45,196 nucleotides of DNA from Actinomycetes bacterium (GCA_030426515.1 JAUHYM010000004.1:1-45196); one strand, 5' to 3'; shown: positions 8,722 through 18,208, numbered from the stretch's first letter. Numbers and translations: made by a program. Notes: generated from the sequence alone by a model not told the origin.

Positions 8722-10461
8722 ATGTACGCCAACGAGCCTCTGGTGCTGGAGATGCTCGCTCTCCTGAAGGCGCACGGCGTCCGCGACGTGGTGATCTCCC
8801 CCGGCAGCCGTCACTACGCGTTCACCCGCAGCTTCGAGGCCGATGATTTCTTCCGCCTCCACTCCGTGGTCGACGAGCGCTCTGCCGGGTTCTTCGCGAT
8901 CGGACTGACGCAGGCGTCGGGTGAGCCCGCGGCGATGATGTGCACGTCAGGATCTGCCGCGGTGAACTATGCCTCGGCGATGGCGGAGGCATATTATCAA
9001 CGGCGTCCGCTGATCGCCATCACCAGCGACCGACTCCCTGAGAACCTCGGTCAGGTCGAAGATCAGATGATCGACCAGCGAGGGATCTACGACGGGTTCG
9101 TCCGCTTCTCTGGGCAGCTCCGGCCCATTCGCGATGCCCGGGACCGTTGGTTCTGCAACCGGGTGATCAATGAGGCGTTGCTTGAGGCGACACGCGCTGG
9201 GAGCGGCCCTGTTCACCTCAACGTCCCGATCGGAAGCCACTCCGGCGGCACATTCGACGTCCCCGCTCTCCCCCGAGTGCGCGTCATCGCACGGCACGGT
9301 GAGGCGGCGGCCCGCATCGACTGGCAGGCTGTCGTAGACCGGCTGGCGGGAAAGCGAATCCTCGTTGCTTGGGGGCAGGACGATCCGCCGGATAGCGGGA
9401 CGGGCGATGCCCTCGCAGAGTTCGCAGCGACCTTCGGGGCGGTCGTCATCGCCGACCACCTCGCCAATATCCGTGGGGACCACCGTCTGCGCAATCCACT
9501 CGGGCTCCTCCGCGCGCTCGGTCCGGCCAAGGGAAAGATCTCACCGGACATCGTGATCGGCGGCGGCGGGCAGATGCTCTTCAAAGATGACCTCGCTCGT
9601 CTGATCGGCGCGAGCGGGTTCGAATATTGGCGCATCGACCCGAAGGGTGAGGTCGCGGACCCGTTCCGGACCCTCACGGACATCTTCTCGACGACGCCGG
9701 CTGACTTCTTCCAAGGCGTCGTCGCCAGTGCGTCGTCGACGATCGGACCGTCACCCTATGGTGCCCGGCTGAGGGCGCTCGTCGAGAAGCTGCCACTCCC
9801 TGACTCTCGGCACGGTGAGATGTCCACGATCGGGTCGCTGCTGCGCCGCGTGCCGGCCGGCTCCAGCGTGCAAATCGCGAACAGCGCACCGGTGCGCATG
9901 GCTGAGATGTTCCCGCTCGACCCGAGTATCGACGTCTTCTGCAATCGAGGCGTCAACGGGATCGATGGTTGCCTGTCCACCGCCATCGGGTACGCCAAAG
10001 CGTGCGATGTGCCGACCTTCGTCATCATCGGGGACCTGGCGTTCTTCTATGACATGAACGCGCTCACCATCCGAGACCTGCCTGCGGGCCTCCGCATCCT
10101 CCTGGTCAACAACGGCGGGGGTGCGGTCATGCACGCGCCGCTGCCCTACGACTACACGCGTCACGGAGGGCGTCACGTGAGCGCCGAGCATTCGATCGAT
10201 GCGCGCGGCTGGATCGAATCGCTGGGGGTCGAGTATGACCGGCTGGATCCGGGGGGCGACACCGGGCGGGCGGTCGCTTGGCTCTCCGATCTGGGTCACC
10301 GGGGTCCCCGCGTCCTGGAGGCGTTCTCGGACAAGATCGACGACATCGAGCAGCTTCGCGGTTTCAACGCCACCCTCGCGATGGGTACCGGTTCTGCCGG
10401 TGTCTATCGACGACTGCGGCGGTTCGCTGGTCGGATCCTGCGACGCCTCGGGTTGCGGTAG
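8722..10461 (+). CDS. MenD-like thiamine-diphosphate-dependent enzyme (divergent paralogue in a glycan locus)
   Basis: MenD-type motifs: SPGSR, DERSAGFFAIGL, TSGSAAVNYASAMAEAYYQRRPLIAITSDR, NSAPVRM, NRGVNGIDGCLSTA, GDLAFFYDMNAL...LLVNNGGGAV; extra basic C-terminal tail RRLRRFAGRILRRLGLR. Confidence 0.88.
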   Translation: MYANEPLVLEMLALLKAHGVRDVVISPGSRHYAFTRSFEADDFFRLHSVVDERSAGFFAIGLTQASGEPAAMMCTSGSAAVNYASAMAEAYYQRRPLIAITSDRLPENLGQVEDQMIDQRGIYDGFVRFSGQLRPIRDARDRWFCNRVINEALLEATRAGSGPVHLNVPIGSHSGGTFDVPALPRVRVIARHGEAAARIDWQAVVDRLAGKRILVAWGQDDPPDSGTGDALAEFAATFGAVVIADHLANIRGDHRLRNPLGLLRALGPAKGKISPDIVIGGGGQMLFKDDLARLIGASGFEYWRIDPKGEVADPFRTLTDIFSTTPADFFQGVVASASSTIGPSPYGARLRALVEKLPLPDSRHGEMSTIGSLLRRVPAGSSVQIANSAPVRMAEMFPLDPSIDVFCNRGVNGIDGCLSTAIGYAKACDVPTFVIIGDLAFFYDMNALTIRDLPAGLRILLVNNGGGAVMHAPLPYDYTRHGGRHVSAEHSIDARGWIESLGVEYDRLDPGGDTGRAVAWLSDLGHRGPRVLEAFSDKIDDIEQLRGFNATLAMGTGSAGVYRRLRRFAGRILRRLGLR

Positions 10462-10468
10462 CCAGCCC

Positions 10469-11650
10469 ATGACTGTCGCGGCTGAATCCAGTGCATCGCC
10501 CTCGCCGTCCGCACGCGTGCTCCACGTGATCACACCGGGGGACCACTTTTCGCCTTCGACGGGGTCGGCTCTGGTCAGCGTCGTCGATGGCCTCAGCCGC
10601 CATCGTCCGGAGGGAGCGCCCCGCCCCGCCGTGGCGGTCGCGCGTGGAACCTACCCCGACCGATACACCAGCGCGGACGTCGTCGAGTACGATCTCGCCA
10701 CAGCGGGTCGCTACGACCGCCACCTCGACATGCTGCGGGGTCGCCTCGGTTTGCCGCGATCGCGCATGCGTCGCCGGTACGGGCACGTCGTTGCGGCGCA
10801 GCACGAGTGGAGTCCGCAGGTCATCGTTGGCCACAATGCGGTGCAACTGCCCGGAGTCGTCGATGCCTCTCGACACACGCCCGTTCTCTATGCGCACAAC
10901 GACCTCCTGCGCACCTACACGATGCGCGAAGCCGGACGCGCTCTTGAGTGTGCGTCGGCGATCGTCGCCGTGAGCGACTTCTTGGCGGACCGGATCGCCG
11001 CCAGGTTGCCGCCGTCTGTCGCGAGCCGCGTCGTCGTGGTCCGCAACGGAGTGGATCTCGATCTGTTTCGTCCCGGCCCAGAGGTGCCGTCGGCTGACAC
11101 GCTGCGTGTCGTGTTCGTCGGGAGGATGATCCCTGACAAGGGGGCTGACCTCGTCATCGAAGCGATCGCGCAGCTCGGCCGGACAGACATCGATCTCGCG
11201 GTCATCGGGTCGGCGGGCTTCGATGCCTCGCAGCCACCGACCCCATACGAGGAGTCACTGCGTTCGCTCGCGACACGAACGCCTGGCCGCGTCATGTTTC
11301 ACCCGTTCCAGCCGCGCCGCGTGCTGGCGGACCTCTTGGCGAGAGCTCACGTCGTGGTCGTTCCTTCTCGGTGGCCGGAGCCATTCGCGCTGACCGTCCT
11401 CGAAGGGATGGCATCAGGTGCCGCGGTCATTGCCTCTGACATCGGCGGGATTCCGGAGGCGGCTGGCGGCGCGGCAATCCTCACTCCTCCGGGCGATGTC
11501 CGAGCCCTCGCCGGAGCTCTGGAATCTCTGGCCGAGGATCGGACTCTTCTCGATCGCTGTCGCGTGGCATCGCTGGCTCACGCACGGACACAAGGGTGGG
11601 CGAGAGCCGCGGATGAGTTCTACCGGTTGGTGCATCGGATAGGCACCTGA
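10469..11650 (+). CDS. Family 4 glycosyltransferase
   Basis: VVFVGRMIPDKGADLVIEAI; VVPSRWPEPFALTVLEGMASGAAVIAS; ATG at 10469. Confidence 0.9.
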   Translation: MTVAAESSASPSPSARVLHVITPGDHFSPSTGSALVSVVDGLSRHRPEGAPRPAVAVARGTYPDRYTSADVVEYDLATAGRYDRHLDMLRGRLGLPRSRMRRRYGHVVAAQHEWSPQVIVGHNAVQLPGVVDASRHTPVLYAHNDLLRTYTMREAGRALECASAIVAVSDFLADRIAARLPPSVASRVVVVRNGVDLDLFRPGPEVPSADTLRVVFVGRMIPDKGADLVIEAIAQLGRTDIDLAVIGSAGFDASQPPTPYEESLRSLATRTPGRVMFHPFQPRRVLADLLARAHVVVVPSRWPEPFALTVLEGMASGAAVIASDIGGIPEAAGGAAILTPPGDVRALAGALESLAEDRTLLDRCRVASLAHARTQGWARAADEFYRLVHRIGT

Positions 11651-11673
11651 TCGCCGCGAGTAGGCTGGCGTAG

Positions 11674-12534
11674 ATGGAAACAGCGCACGGGGTGACGGCC
11701 GTCCCGCTCTCGGTGCGCCTGCATCTGGGACGGGCCGCCGTTCAGGTCGCCGCGCAGCGCTGTGGTGCGGACATCCTCCACATCAAGGGCGATGCGGTCG
11801 ACCGTGACATCCGTCCGGCCGGACGCTGGGGTTCGGATGTCGACATCCTCGTTCGGCCCCGAGACGTCGCCACTCTGCATCGTGCACTGACGGATGCCGG
11901 ATGGACGGTCTACTCGCGCTTCGCGACGGGATCCCCCTTCGGGCACGCGCAGACCTACACGCACGACCACTTCGGCTACCTCGACGTTCACCGCTTCTTC
12001 CCGGGAATCGAGCGGACGCCCTCGACCGCGTTCGACTATCTGTGGGCATCCCGGTCGACCAAGGACTTCGGGGGGATCCCGTGCCCGATCCCGAGTCCTG
12101 ACCATCAGGCGGTCATCCTCATCCTCAACGCCGCCCGGAACGGCGGCAGCACAAGTGCCGACATGCGACGACTGTGGACGGATGCGGACGACCAGTCGCG
12201 CGCGCGGCTGCGGCGCCAGGTCGACATCCTCGAGGCGCACGTCGCGTTCGATGCCTCGCGCGGAGAGATTGAGCGACACCGCGGTGCGCGCACGTACCGC
12301 ATGTGGCGTGCGGTGTCGACGGGAGGCGGTCGCCTCGCTGAGTGGTGGGGGCGTGTCGTCGCGGCGCGCAGCATCCGCCAGAAGATCCGGCTCGTCCTGC
12401 GCGCGCCGCTGGTCAACACGGAACACCTCGCCCATCGACTCGGCCGCGCGCCCACCGCGCGCGAGGTGTTCGTCGAGTTCTTCGCGCGCCCGGCGCGTGG
12501 GGTCGCCGAACTGCGGGGGCGATCGCGACGATGA
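11674..12534 (+). CDS. Uncharacterised nucleotidyltransferase family protein (NTP_transf_5-like)
   Basis: ILHIKGDAVDRDIRPAGRWGSDVDILVRPRDV resembles the K-G-x...R..SD(V/I)D(I/L)LV core of that family. Confidence 0.8.
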   Translation: METAHGVTAVPLSVRLHLGRAAVQVAAQRCGADILHIKGDAVDRDIRPAGRWGSDVDILVRPRDVATLHRALTDAGWTVYSRFATGSPFGHAQTYTHDHFGYLDVHRFFPGIERTPSTAFDYLWASRSTKDFGGIPCPIPSPDHQAVILILNAARNGGSTSADMRRLWTDADDQSRARLRRQVDILEAHVAFDASRGEIERHRGARTYRMWRAVSTGGGRLAEWWGRVVAARSIRQKIRLVLRAPLVNTEHLAHRLGRAPTAREVFVEFFARPARGVAELRGRSRR

Positions 12535-12791
12535 GCATCCTCCTGCCCGCCGCCGACGTCGGCGTCGAAATCGACGGCGACACGGTGTACCTCGCCCACC
12601 TGCCGGCAGGGCCCATCGTCGTGCTCGAGGGGACGGCGGCCGAGGTCTGGCACGCGGCGCGCGGGGCAGACGAGTACGAGGCGGTGGCCGCGGTCGCTGG
12701 CGCGCACGACGCGGATCCCGCCGACGTCGCCGCGGACGTCGGCGCCTTCATCGAGCAGCTCATCGCGGACGGGTTTCTGCGGCGGGCGTGA
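12531..12791 (+). CDS. PqqD family protein
   Basis: 86 aa; PqqD-like pattern (VVLEGTAAEVWHAARG...FIEQLIADGFL); ATGA overlap with the preceding CDS. Confidence 0.75.
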   Translation: MSILLPAADVGVEIDGDTVYLAHLPAGPIVVLEGTAAEVWHAARGADEYEAVAAVAGAHDADPADVAADVGAFIEQLIADGFLRRA

Positions 12792-12854
12792 CAAGCGCCG
12801 GAGGCGGCGCCAGGCCCACCTGCGATACTTGAGCGATTCCACCGAGGGGGTGTC

Positions 12855-14312
12855 ATGAGCCGAGCGTCTGCACGGGCCGTCAGCTGGCGCACGCGCCTCC
12901 TCGACGGCTGGGCAGGTCTCTGGCGGTGGGTGCTGCTCGCTCTCGGCACCGTTCTGGCCGCGCATTTCATCCTCGAGCGCGCCGACGGCAACGCGATAGC
13001 GACCGCCGCGGTGCTCGGGGGACTCGTCATCGGTGTCGTCTTGACGTTCTCGACACCGCTGGCGATTGCGCTCATGGCGACGCCCGCCTTGTTCATCGTG
13101 CAGCGCGTCGGATTCGGCGGTGGAGACCTCTCGGTCTCGGATGCCGCGCTGGCGGGAGCGTTCGGTGCCGCCGTGCTCTTCGGCAAGTACCCCTACAGCC
13201 GTCCGATGAAGCTGTTGCTGGTGTTCAACCTGGTCTACCAATTCGCCACGCTCTTCACCGTCATCGTCAATCCTCAGGTCGAGAACACGGTCGAGTGGTT
13301 CCATGCATGGCTCCTGATCTCGGGTGCGCTGATCGTCGGGTGGGCGCTGGGTCGAGGTGGCTTCGCACGGACGGCCCTGCTGATGATTGTGGGCGCTGGC
13401 GCGGTCATCGCCGCGGGTACGGTGCTCACTGCCGTGTTCCAGTACGCCTCCGGTGACTTCGGTCCCGTCTACCCGGTGTGGCCGCTCGTCATGCACAAGA
13501 ACGCTGCCGGTACGCTGATCGCGTTCGCGGCGATGACCGCGTATGTCAACCCGCCGTGGCTGGCCATTCGTCGCACGGCGGCGGTGTCCATCCTCTCCCT
13601 CCTGGTCGTCGCGCTCCTCGCGACTCAGTCGCGCCAGGCACTCATCGGACTCGTCTTCGGTGTGGTCGTCGTGGCGCTCCGCGCCCGCTCCGTCGGCCGT
13701 TCGCGGTGGCCGCTCCTGCTCGTGATACCCGGAGTCTGGGTCATCGTTGCCGCGGTGATCGAGCAGATCGAGTCGCAGAACCAGCACAACTCGTTCTTCC
13801 AGCGTCTGGACTGGCTGCGCGAGGTGTACGCGTTCTGGAAGCACTCGCCGATCTTCGGTCACGGGCTCCGCTTCTGGTATTACGAGCCAGCAGTCCCCTA
13901 CCAGCCGCCGCAGGCGGAGGTGGAGGTCATCGCGTCTTCGGGCTTGGTCGGCCTGGCTGCGTTCATCGTGATGTGGATCGGCATCCTCGTGGTGCTGTGG
14001 CGGTTGGATCCGACATACGGCACCCTGGCGCTCGCCGTGGTGGGCGGCCGCATCGCCCAGGCGCAGTTCGACCTGTTCTGGGTGGCGGCGCAGGTGTCGA
14101 TTCCGTTCGTGATCGCGGGGATCTGTCTCGGAGCGATGGCGCTCAGAGACACCGGTACCGCGGCCGAGGTGCAGGTGGACGGCGCGAAGGCTCCGCCTGG
14201 TGAAGGGGTGACGGTGGGGACCGTGACGTACGATGGAGGACATCCGACGAGGGGCGCACCCGGTGCGGACTCAGTAACGACACCGCCGGGAGGGTCGCAT
14301 GGAAGTGACTGA
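12855..14312 (+). CDS. O-antigen ligase / Wzy-type polymerase family membrane protein
   Basis: Many TM segments; Wzy_C-like loop QNQHNSFFQRLDWLREVYAFWKHSPIFGHGLRFWYYE; overlaps the next CDS. Confidence 0.85.
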   Translation: MSRASARAVSWRTRLLDGWAGLWRWVLLALGTVLAAHFILERADGNAIATAAVLGGLVIGVVLTFSTPLAIALMATPALFIVQRVGFGGGDLSVSDAALAGAFGAAVLFGKYPYSRPMKLLLVFNLVYQFATLFTVIVNPQVENTVEWFHAWLLISGALIVGWALGRGGFARTALLMIVGAGAVIAAGTVLTAVFQYASGDFGPVYPVWPLVMHKNAAGTLIAFAAMTAYVNPPWLAIRRTAAVSILSLLVVALLATQSRQALIGLVFGVVVVALRARSVGRSRWPLLLVIPGVWVIVAAVIEQIESQNQHNSFFQRLDWLREVYAFWKHSPIFGHGLRFWYYEPAVPYQPPQAEVEVIASSGLVGLAAFIVMWIGILVVLWRLDPTYGTLALAVVGGRIAQAQFDLFWVAAQVSIPFVIAGICLGAMALRDTGTAAEVQVDGAKAPPGEGVTVGTVTYDGGHPTRGAPGADSVTTPPGGSHGSD

Positions 14313-15846
14313 CTACCTCCGCGGCATCCTGCGCCATTGGCTGGCGATCCTTCTGATGACTCTCGTCGGGCTGGGTGCCGCGTTCGGTTGGGTGCTCCTG
14401 CAGACACCGGTCTACGAGGCGACCTCTGTCGGCCTCGTGCAAAGCCGTTCCTCTGCGGCTGCCGACGACGAGAACGGTCAGCTCCTCCAGCCGGCGTTCG
14501 ACTCGATCGCGCGCGGGAAGGTCCCGACCTACCTCGACATGGCGACGTGGCGGGTGGTGGCGGACGGCGCGATCGCCGAACTCGGACTCGCCACCACGCC
14601 CGAGGCCGTCGTGCAGCGCATCACCATCGAGAACCCCAACGAGACGTCCATCATCCGCGTCACCGCGCAGGGCGAGACCCCCGCCGAGGCGGCGGCGCTG
14701 TCGGAGGCGTGGCTGACCTCGCTCGCCTCCACGATCGACGCCGTCGAGGGCGAAGAGGGGGCCGAGGGGTCGTCCCCGGTCACGATCTTCGTGACGTCGG
14801 CCGCGGCTCTGCCGCAGCGGCCGATCTTTCCCGACATCCAGACCGCGATGATCGTGGGCGCGGTCCTCGGCCTCGGTCTCGGCATTGCGTTCGCGCTCAT
14901 GCGCACCGTGTCCGATCGCCGCATCCGGGCTGCTGAAGACGTCGAGTCGCACACGTCGCTGCCGGTCGTCGGCGCGATCCCGAGTGCGCCGGGCGTATCC
15001 GAGCGGACGATCTTCGACACCGCGACCGGCGGCGACCGCGGGGCGAAGTTCGCGGTCTCAGAGTCGTTGCGTGCGCTGCGCACAAACCTGCAGTTCATGG
15101 ATGTCGACAACCCACCGCGCACGATCGTCGTCACCAGCCCGCTGCCCGGGGACGGCAAGTCGACGATCGCCTGCAACCTCGCGCACACGCTCGCGACCAA
15201 CGGCCAGCCGGTCGTCATCGTCGATGGTGACCTGCGGCGCCCGAAGGTGGCCGAGACGATCGGTGTGCCCGGTGGGGCGGGGCTCAGCGACGTCCTCTCG
15301 GGCCGCGCCGATCTGTCCGACGTGCTGCAGCGCGCACCCGGTGTCGAGCACCTGTTCGTGCTCACCGCCGGGAGCACGCCTCCGAACCCGAGCGAGGTCC
15401 TCGGATCCGATCGCATGCGCAAGCTCCTCGCCGACCTGGCCGGGCACGCGACGGTCATCATCGATGCACCGCCGCTCCTCCCGGTCACCGACGGCGCGGT
15501 GCTCACGCACCAGTCCGACGGTGCGCTGATGGTCATCACGGCCGGCAAGACCACCTATGACCTGCTCGACAAGGCCCTGGGGACGCTGACCAAGGCCGGG
15601 GGCCGCGCGCTCGGCGTCGTGCTGAACAAGACGCCGCTGCGCGGGCCGAACTCGTCCGCGTACTCGTACGAGTACCGCCGCGAGTACGGTCCGGCCGAAG
15701 AGCAGGTCGCGCCGAAGAAGCGCTCGACCGCGAGCGCGGACCTCGACGACATCTTCGCGGACACCGACGCCGAGTCCGCTCCGCCTGCGGCGGCGTCGCC
15801 GCCGACCCCCGCCCGCACGGTTCGCGAGCGCGCTCGCCAGGGGTGA
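14299..15846 (+). CDS. Polysaccharide co-polymerase fused to tyrosine autokinase (Wzz/BY-kinase)
   Basis: N- and C-terminal TM Wzz domain; Walker A PLPGDGKST, A' VIVDGDLRRP, B TVIIDAPP; tyrosine cluster YSYEYRREY. Confidence 0.95.
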   Translation: MEVTDYLRGILRHWLAILLMTLVGLGAAFGWVLLQTPVYEATSVGLVQSRSSAAADDENGQLLQPAFDSIARGKVPTYLDMATWRVVADGAIAELGLATTPEAVVQRITIENPNETSIIRVTAQGETPAEAAALSEAWLTSLASTIDAVEGEEGAEGSSPVTIFVTSAAALPQRPIFPDIQTAMIVGAVLGLGLGIAFALMRTVSDRRIRAAEDVESHTSLPVVGAIPSAPGVSERTIFDTATGGDRGAKFAVSESLRALRTNLQFMDVDNPPRTIVVTSPLPGDGKSTIACNLAHTLATNGQPVVIVDGDLRRPKVAETIGVPGGAGLSDVLSGRADLSDVLQRAPGVEHLFVLTAGSTPPNPSEVLGSDRMRKLLADLAGHATVIIDAPPLLPVTDGAVLTHQSDGALMVITAGKTTYDLLDKALGTLTKAGGRALGVVLNKTPLRGPNSSAYSYEYRREYGPAEEQVAPKKRSTASADLDDIFADTDAESAPPAAASPPTPARTVRERARQG

Positions 15847-16994
15847 GTGACGCGACACTCGTCACCGGCGACGTTCCGCGCGTCGCGCTGATCGCGTCGT
15901 CGTATGCGCCGCATATCGGCGGCGTCGAAACGCACGTGCAAGAGACCGCGCGGGGCCTTCAGGATGCGGGCGCCGCCGTCGAAGTGTGGGCTGTCGACCG
16001 CGGGCAGCGGCAGCGTGAGGCGTCGCCGTTCCCTGTGCGGTACCTCCCGACGCCCCTCCCCGCGCGGTCCGCGGCGGATCTCACCCGTTTCGCGGCGCGA
16101 GCGCCCGGCGCGTGGCGTCGCTGGACGCGCGCGTGGCGAAGCTTCCGCCCCGACGTCCTGCATGTCCAGTGCTTCGGCCCCAACGGCCTGTATGCCCTGG
16201 CGCTGCACCGCCGTTTCGGCACACCCCTCGTGATCTCGTCGCACGGCGAGACGCGCGGCGACGACGGCAGCGCCTTCGACCGATCCGCGCTCCTGCGCCG
16301 CGGACTGCGCGAGAGCATCGCGCGCGCATCGGCCGTGACCGCCCCGTCGCGGTATGTCCTCGACGACCTCCGCGACCGCTTTGGGCTCGGTGAGGGCGTG
16401 GTAGTCCCCAACGGCGCGACACCGCCGTCGCCGCTCCCGGTGCGCGACGAGCAAGACATGCTCCTCGCGATCGGAAGACTCGGCAGAATGAAGGGCTTCG
16501 ACCTCCTTCTCGACGCGTTCGCCCTTGCGCGGTTCGACCGCCCCATGACCCTCGTCATCGCCGGCGACGGCGACGAGCGGAGCGCCCTCGAGGCGCAGGC
16601 GGCCCGGCTCGGCATCGCCGATCGCGTCGCGTTCCCGGGGTGGTGGAACGCGTCGCAGAAGACCGAGAATCTGGCGCGGGCGCTCGCGCTGGTGGTGCCC
16701 AGTCGCTCAGAGGCGTTCGGGATCGCTGCGCTCGAGGCCTGGGCGAGCGGCACACCCTTGGTGATGACCAGTCGAGGAGGTGCGTCCGAGTTCGTAGATC
16801 ACAGCCGGACCGGCCTCCTTGTGGACCCGACCGATTCTCTGGCTCTCGCGAGGTCAATCGAGGCCGTGGTCGGTGATCGGGTGTTGCGGCGCATGCTGAC
16901 GGAGCAGGGCGCGGAAGTTGTGAAGCGCTTCACGTGGGAGAAGGTCGCCACTGCGTACCTCGACTCCTACGCGACCGCAATCAACTTTGGGTGA
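15843..16994 (+). CDS. Family 4 glycosyltransferase
   Basis: GTG start overlapping BY-kinase stop; SSYAPHIGGVETHVQETARGL; SRSEAFGIAALEAWASGTPLVM. Confidence 0.9.
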   Translation: MSDATLVTGDVPRVALIASSYAPHIGGVETHVQETARGLQDAGAAVEVWAVDRGQRQREASPFPVRYLPTPLPARSAADLTRFAARAPGAWRRWTRAWRSFRPDVLHVQCFGPNGLYALALHRRFGTPLVISSHGETRGDDGSAFDRSALLRRGLRESIARASAVTAPSRYVLDDLRDRFGLGEGVVVPNGATPPSPLPVRDEQDMLLAIGRLGRMKGFDLLLDAFALARFDRPMTLVIAGDGDERSALEAQAARLGIADRVAFPGWWNASQKTENLARALALVVPSRSEAFGIAALEAWASGTPLVMTSRGGASEFVDHSRTGLLVDPTDSLALARSIEAVVGDRVLRRMLTEQGAEVVKRFTWEKVATAYLDSYATAINFG

Positions 16995-17002
16995 GCCGCG
17001 CA

Positions 17003-18208
17003 TCATCGTCGGGGCCTCAGCCGCCGAGCCATCGACGGGTAGTGAGTGCGCAGGAGCTTGCCAACCCGTCGGCGCTCACGTCGAAGAGCGTTGCGGATTC
17101 GAAGGTCAAGCGCGCGCGCTCTGCTCGTCAACGAGGGATGCCAGTCGCGCGACGAGGCGAACGCGAGGATCTCGCGCTCGATGGGTTCGTCGGATGCAAG
17201 TATCACGGGGAGTTGGCGAACAAGCGCAGCTTCATAGCAGTCGCGGTCAAAGGGCTGCGGAGTGAACGACTCGAGTGCTCCCGCGATCTCCAATGTGAGC
17301 AGTGTTCTAACGCACTTCGCACACGTCGAACAATTCGCGTTGATCGACGGCGCGTCGGAGATGCAGACATCGAGGTACTTGGCCTCAGCGCGACCGATGA
17401 GGCCAATTGTCTTCTCCACCCGGGTCTCTGCCGCGGACGACCAACGAATCGACAGATGTGAGGTCGAAAGTAGGGGGAGGAGCGCGGGTTCGATGGCCAC
17501 AGTTGAAGCGAGATCAGAACTGCGCCACTGCGCGAAGGAGTGGGCAGCCGCGTGGTGGTGGAGGCCGATTCCGCGCTGGAGGAGATGGACCGCGGCGGCG
17601 TTGCGTAAGGTGAACGTCTCCGCGAATCCCATACGGTCATAGTGCGAGTCGAGATTGCTGTCCACCTGCACGAGCGGTAACCCGAGTTCCGCTGCGAACG
17701 GTTGCAGACGTGCCAACCTCGCTTCCCTCAATCGCGCACCGTTGCGACCATGGGAACCAACATCGAAGTTGAGCAGGTGCGTCAGCCTGAGGGCTGGCGG
17801 GCACCATGACTCCATGGCGAACTCGCGGACCACTGCCATCGAGTCAACCCCACCCGAGAATTCGGTGCTCACGCCTGCGGCCTGCGCGCGTGGTGAGTGG
17901 GTTGCATCGGACGAGACCCGGACCCGCACCCGGGTCGACAGTGCGGCACCGAGGGCTTCCTGGAGGTCGTTGTTGGCGTTGTACAGGAGCTCGTCCGAGA
18001 CGGAGCCACCGATATGAAGATCCAGAGTTTGAGCCATCGCCGGCAACAGCATCGCGAGAAGAAGGTAATCCGAGTCGTGGCTCAGAAGCTCCTCGTGCTG
18101 TGATTGGATCTGAAACCACACTTCCGAGCCATCTGAACCGACCGACGTCACGCGGATCTGGTCGCCTCGAAGCTGTCGCATCGGGCGGGACAGTGTCAGG
18201 ATGGCCAC
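17003..18208 (-). CDS. PP-loop ATPase-like protein of unknown function with Cys cluster
   Basis: EFSGGVDSMAVV PP-loop (SGGxDS) and NCSTCAKCVRTLLTLE cysteine motif. Confidence 0.75.
   Translation of the reverse strand: MAILTLSRPMRQLRGDQIRVTSVGSDGSEVWFQIQSQHEELLSHDSDYLLLAMLLPAMAQTLDLHIGGSVSDELLYNANNDLQEALGAALSTRVRVRVSSDATHSPRAQAAGVSTEFSGGVDSMAVVREFAMESWCPPALRLTHLLNFDVGSHGRNGARLREARLARLQPFAAELGLPLVQVDSNLDSHYDRMGFAETFTLRNAAAVHLLQRGIGLHHHAAAHSFAQWRSSDLASTVAIEPALLPLLSTSHLSIRWSSAAETRVEKTIGLIGRAEAKYLDVCISDAPSINANCSTCAKCVRTLLTLEIAGALESFTPQPFDRDCYEAALVRQLPVILASDEPIEREILAFASSRDWHPSLTSRARALDLRIRNALRRERRRVGKLLRTHYPSMARRLRPRR

Noticed and set aside
8722-10461. Calling this gene the housekeeping menD of menaquinone biosynthesis
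   Set aside because: No men genes nearby, divergent from typical actinobacterial MenD in remembered motifs, glycan-gene neighbours on both sides; a genome-wide check is still needed.
11674-12791. RiPP biosynthetic gene cluster based on the PqqD homologue
   Set aside because: No radical SAM, cyclase, protease or precursor peptide seen; flanking intergenic gaps are too short to hide one.
12105-14243. 712-aa minus-strand ORF and similar long antisense ORFs (e.g. 31419-33287 plus, 3054-4100 plus)
   Set aside because: Low-complexity Arg/Asp/Glu-rich translations without domains, opposite or out of frame with well-supported genes.
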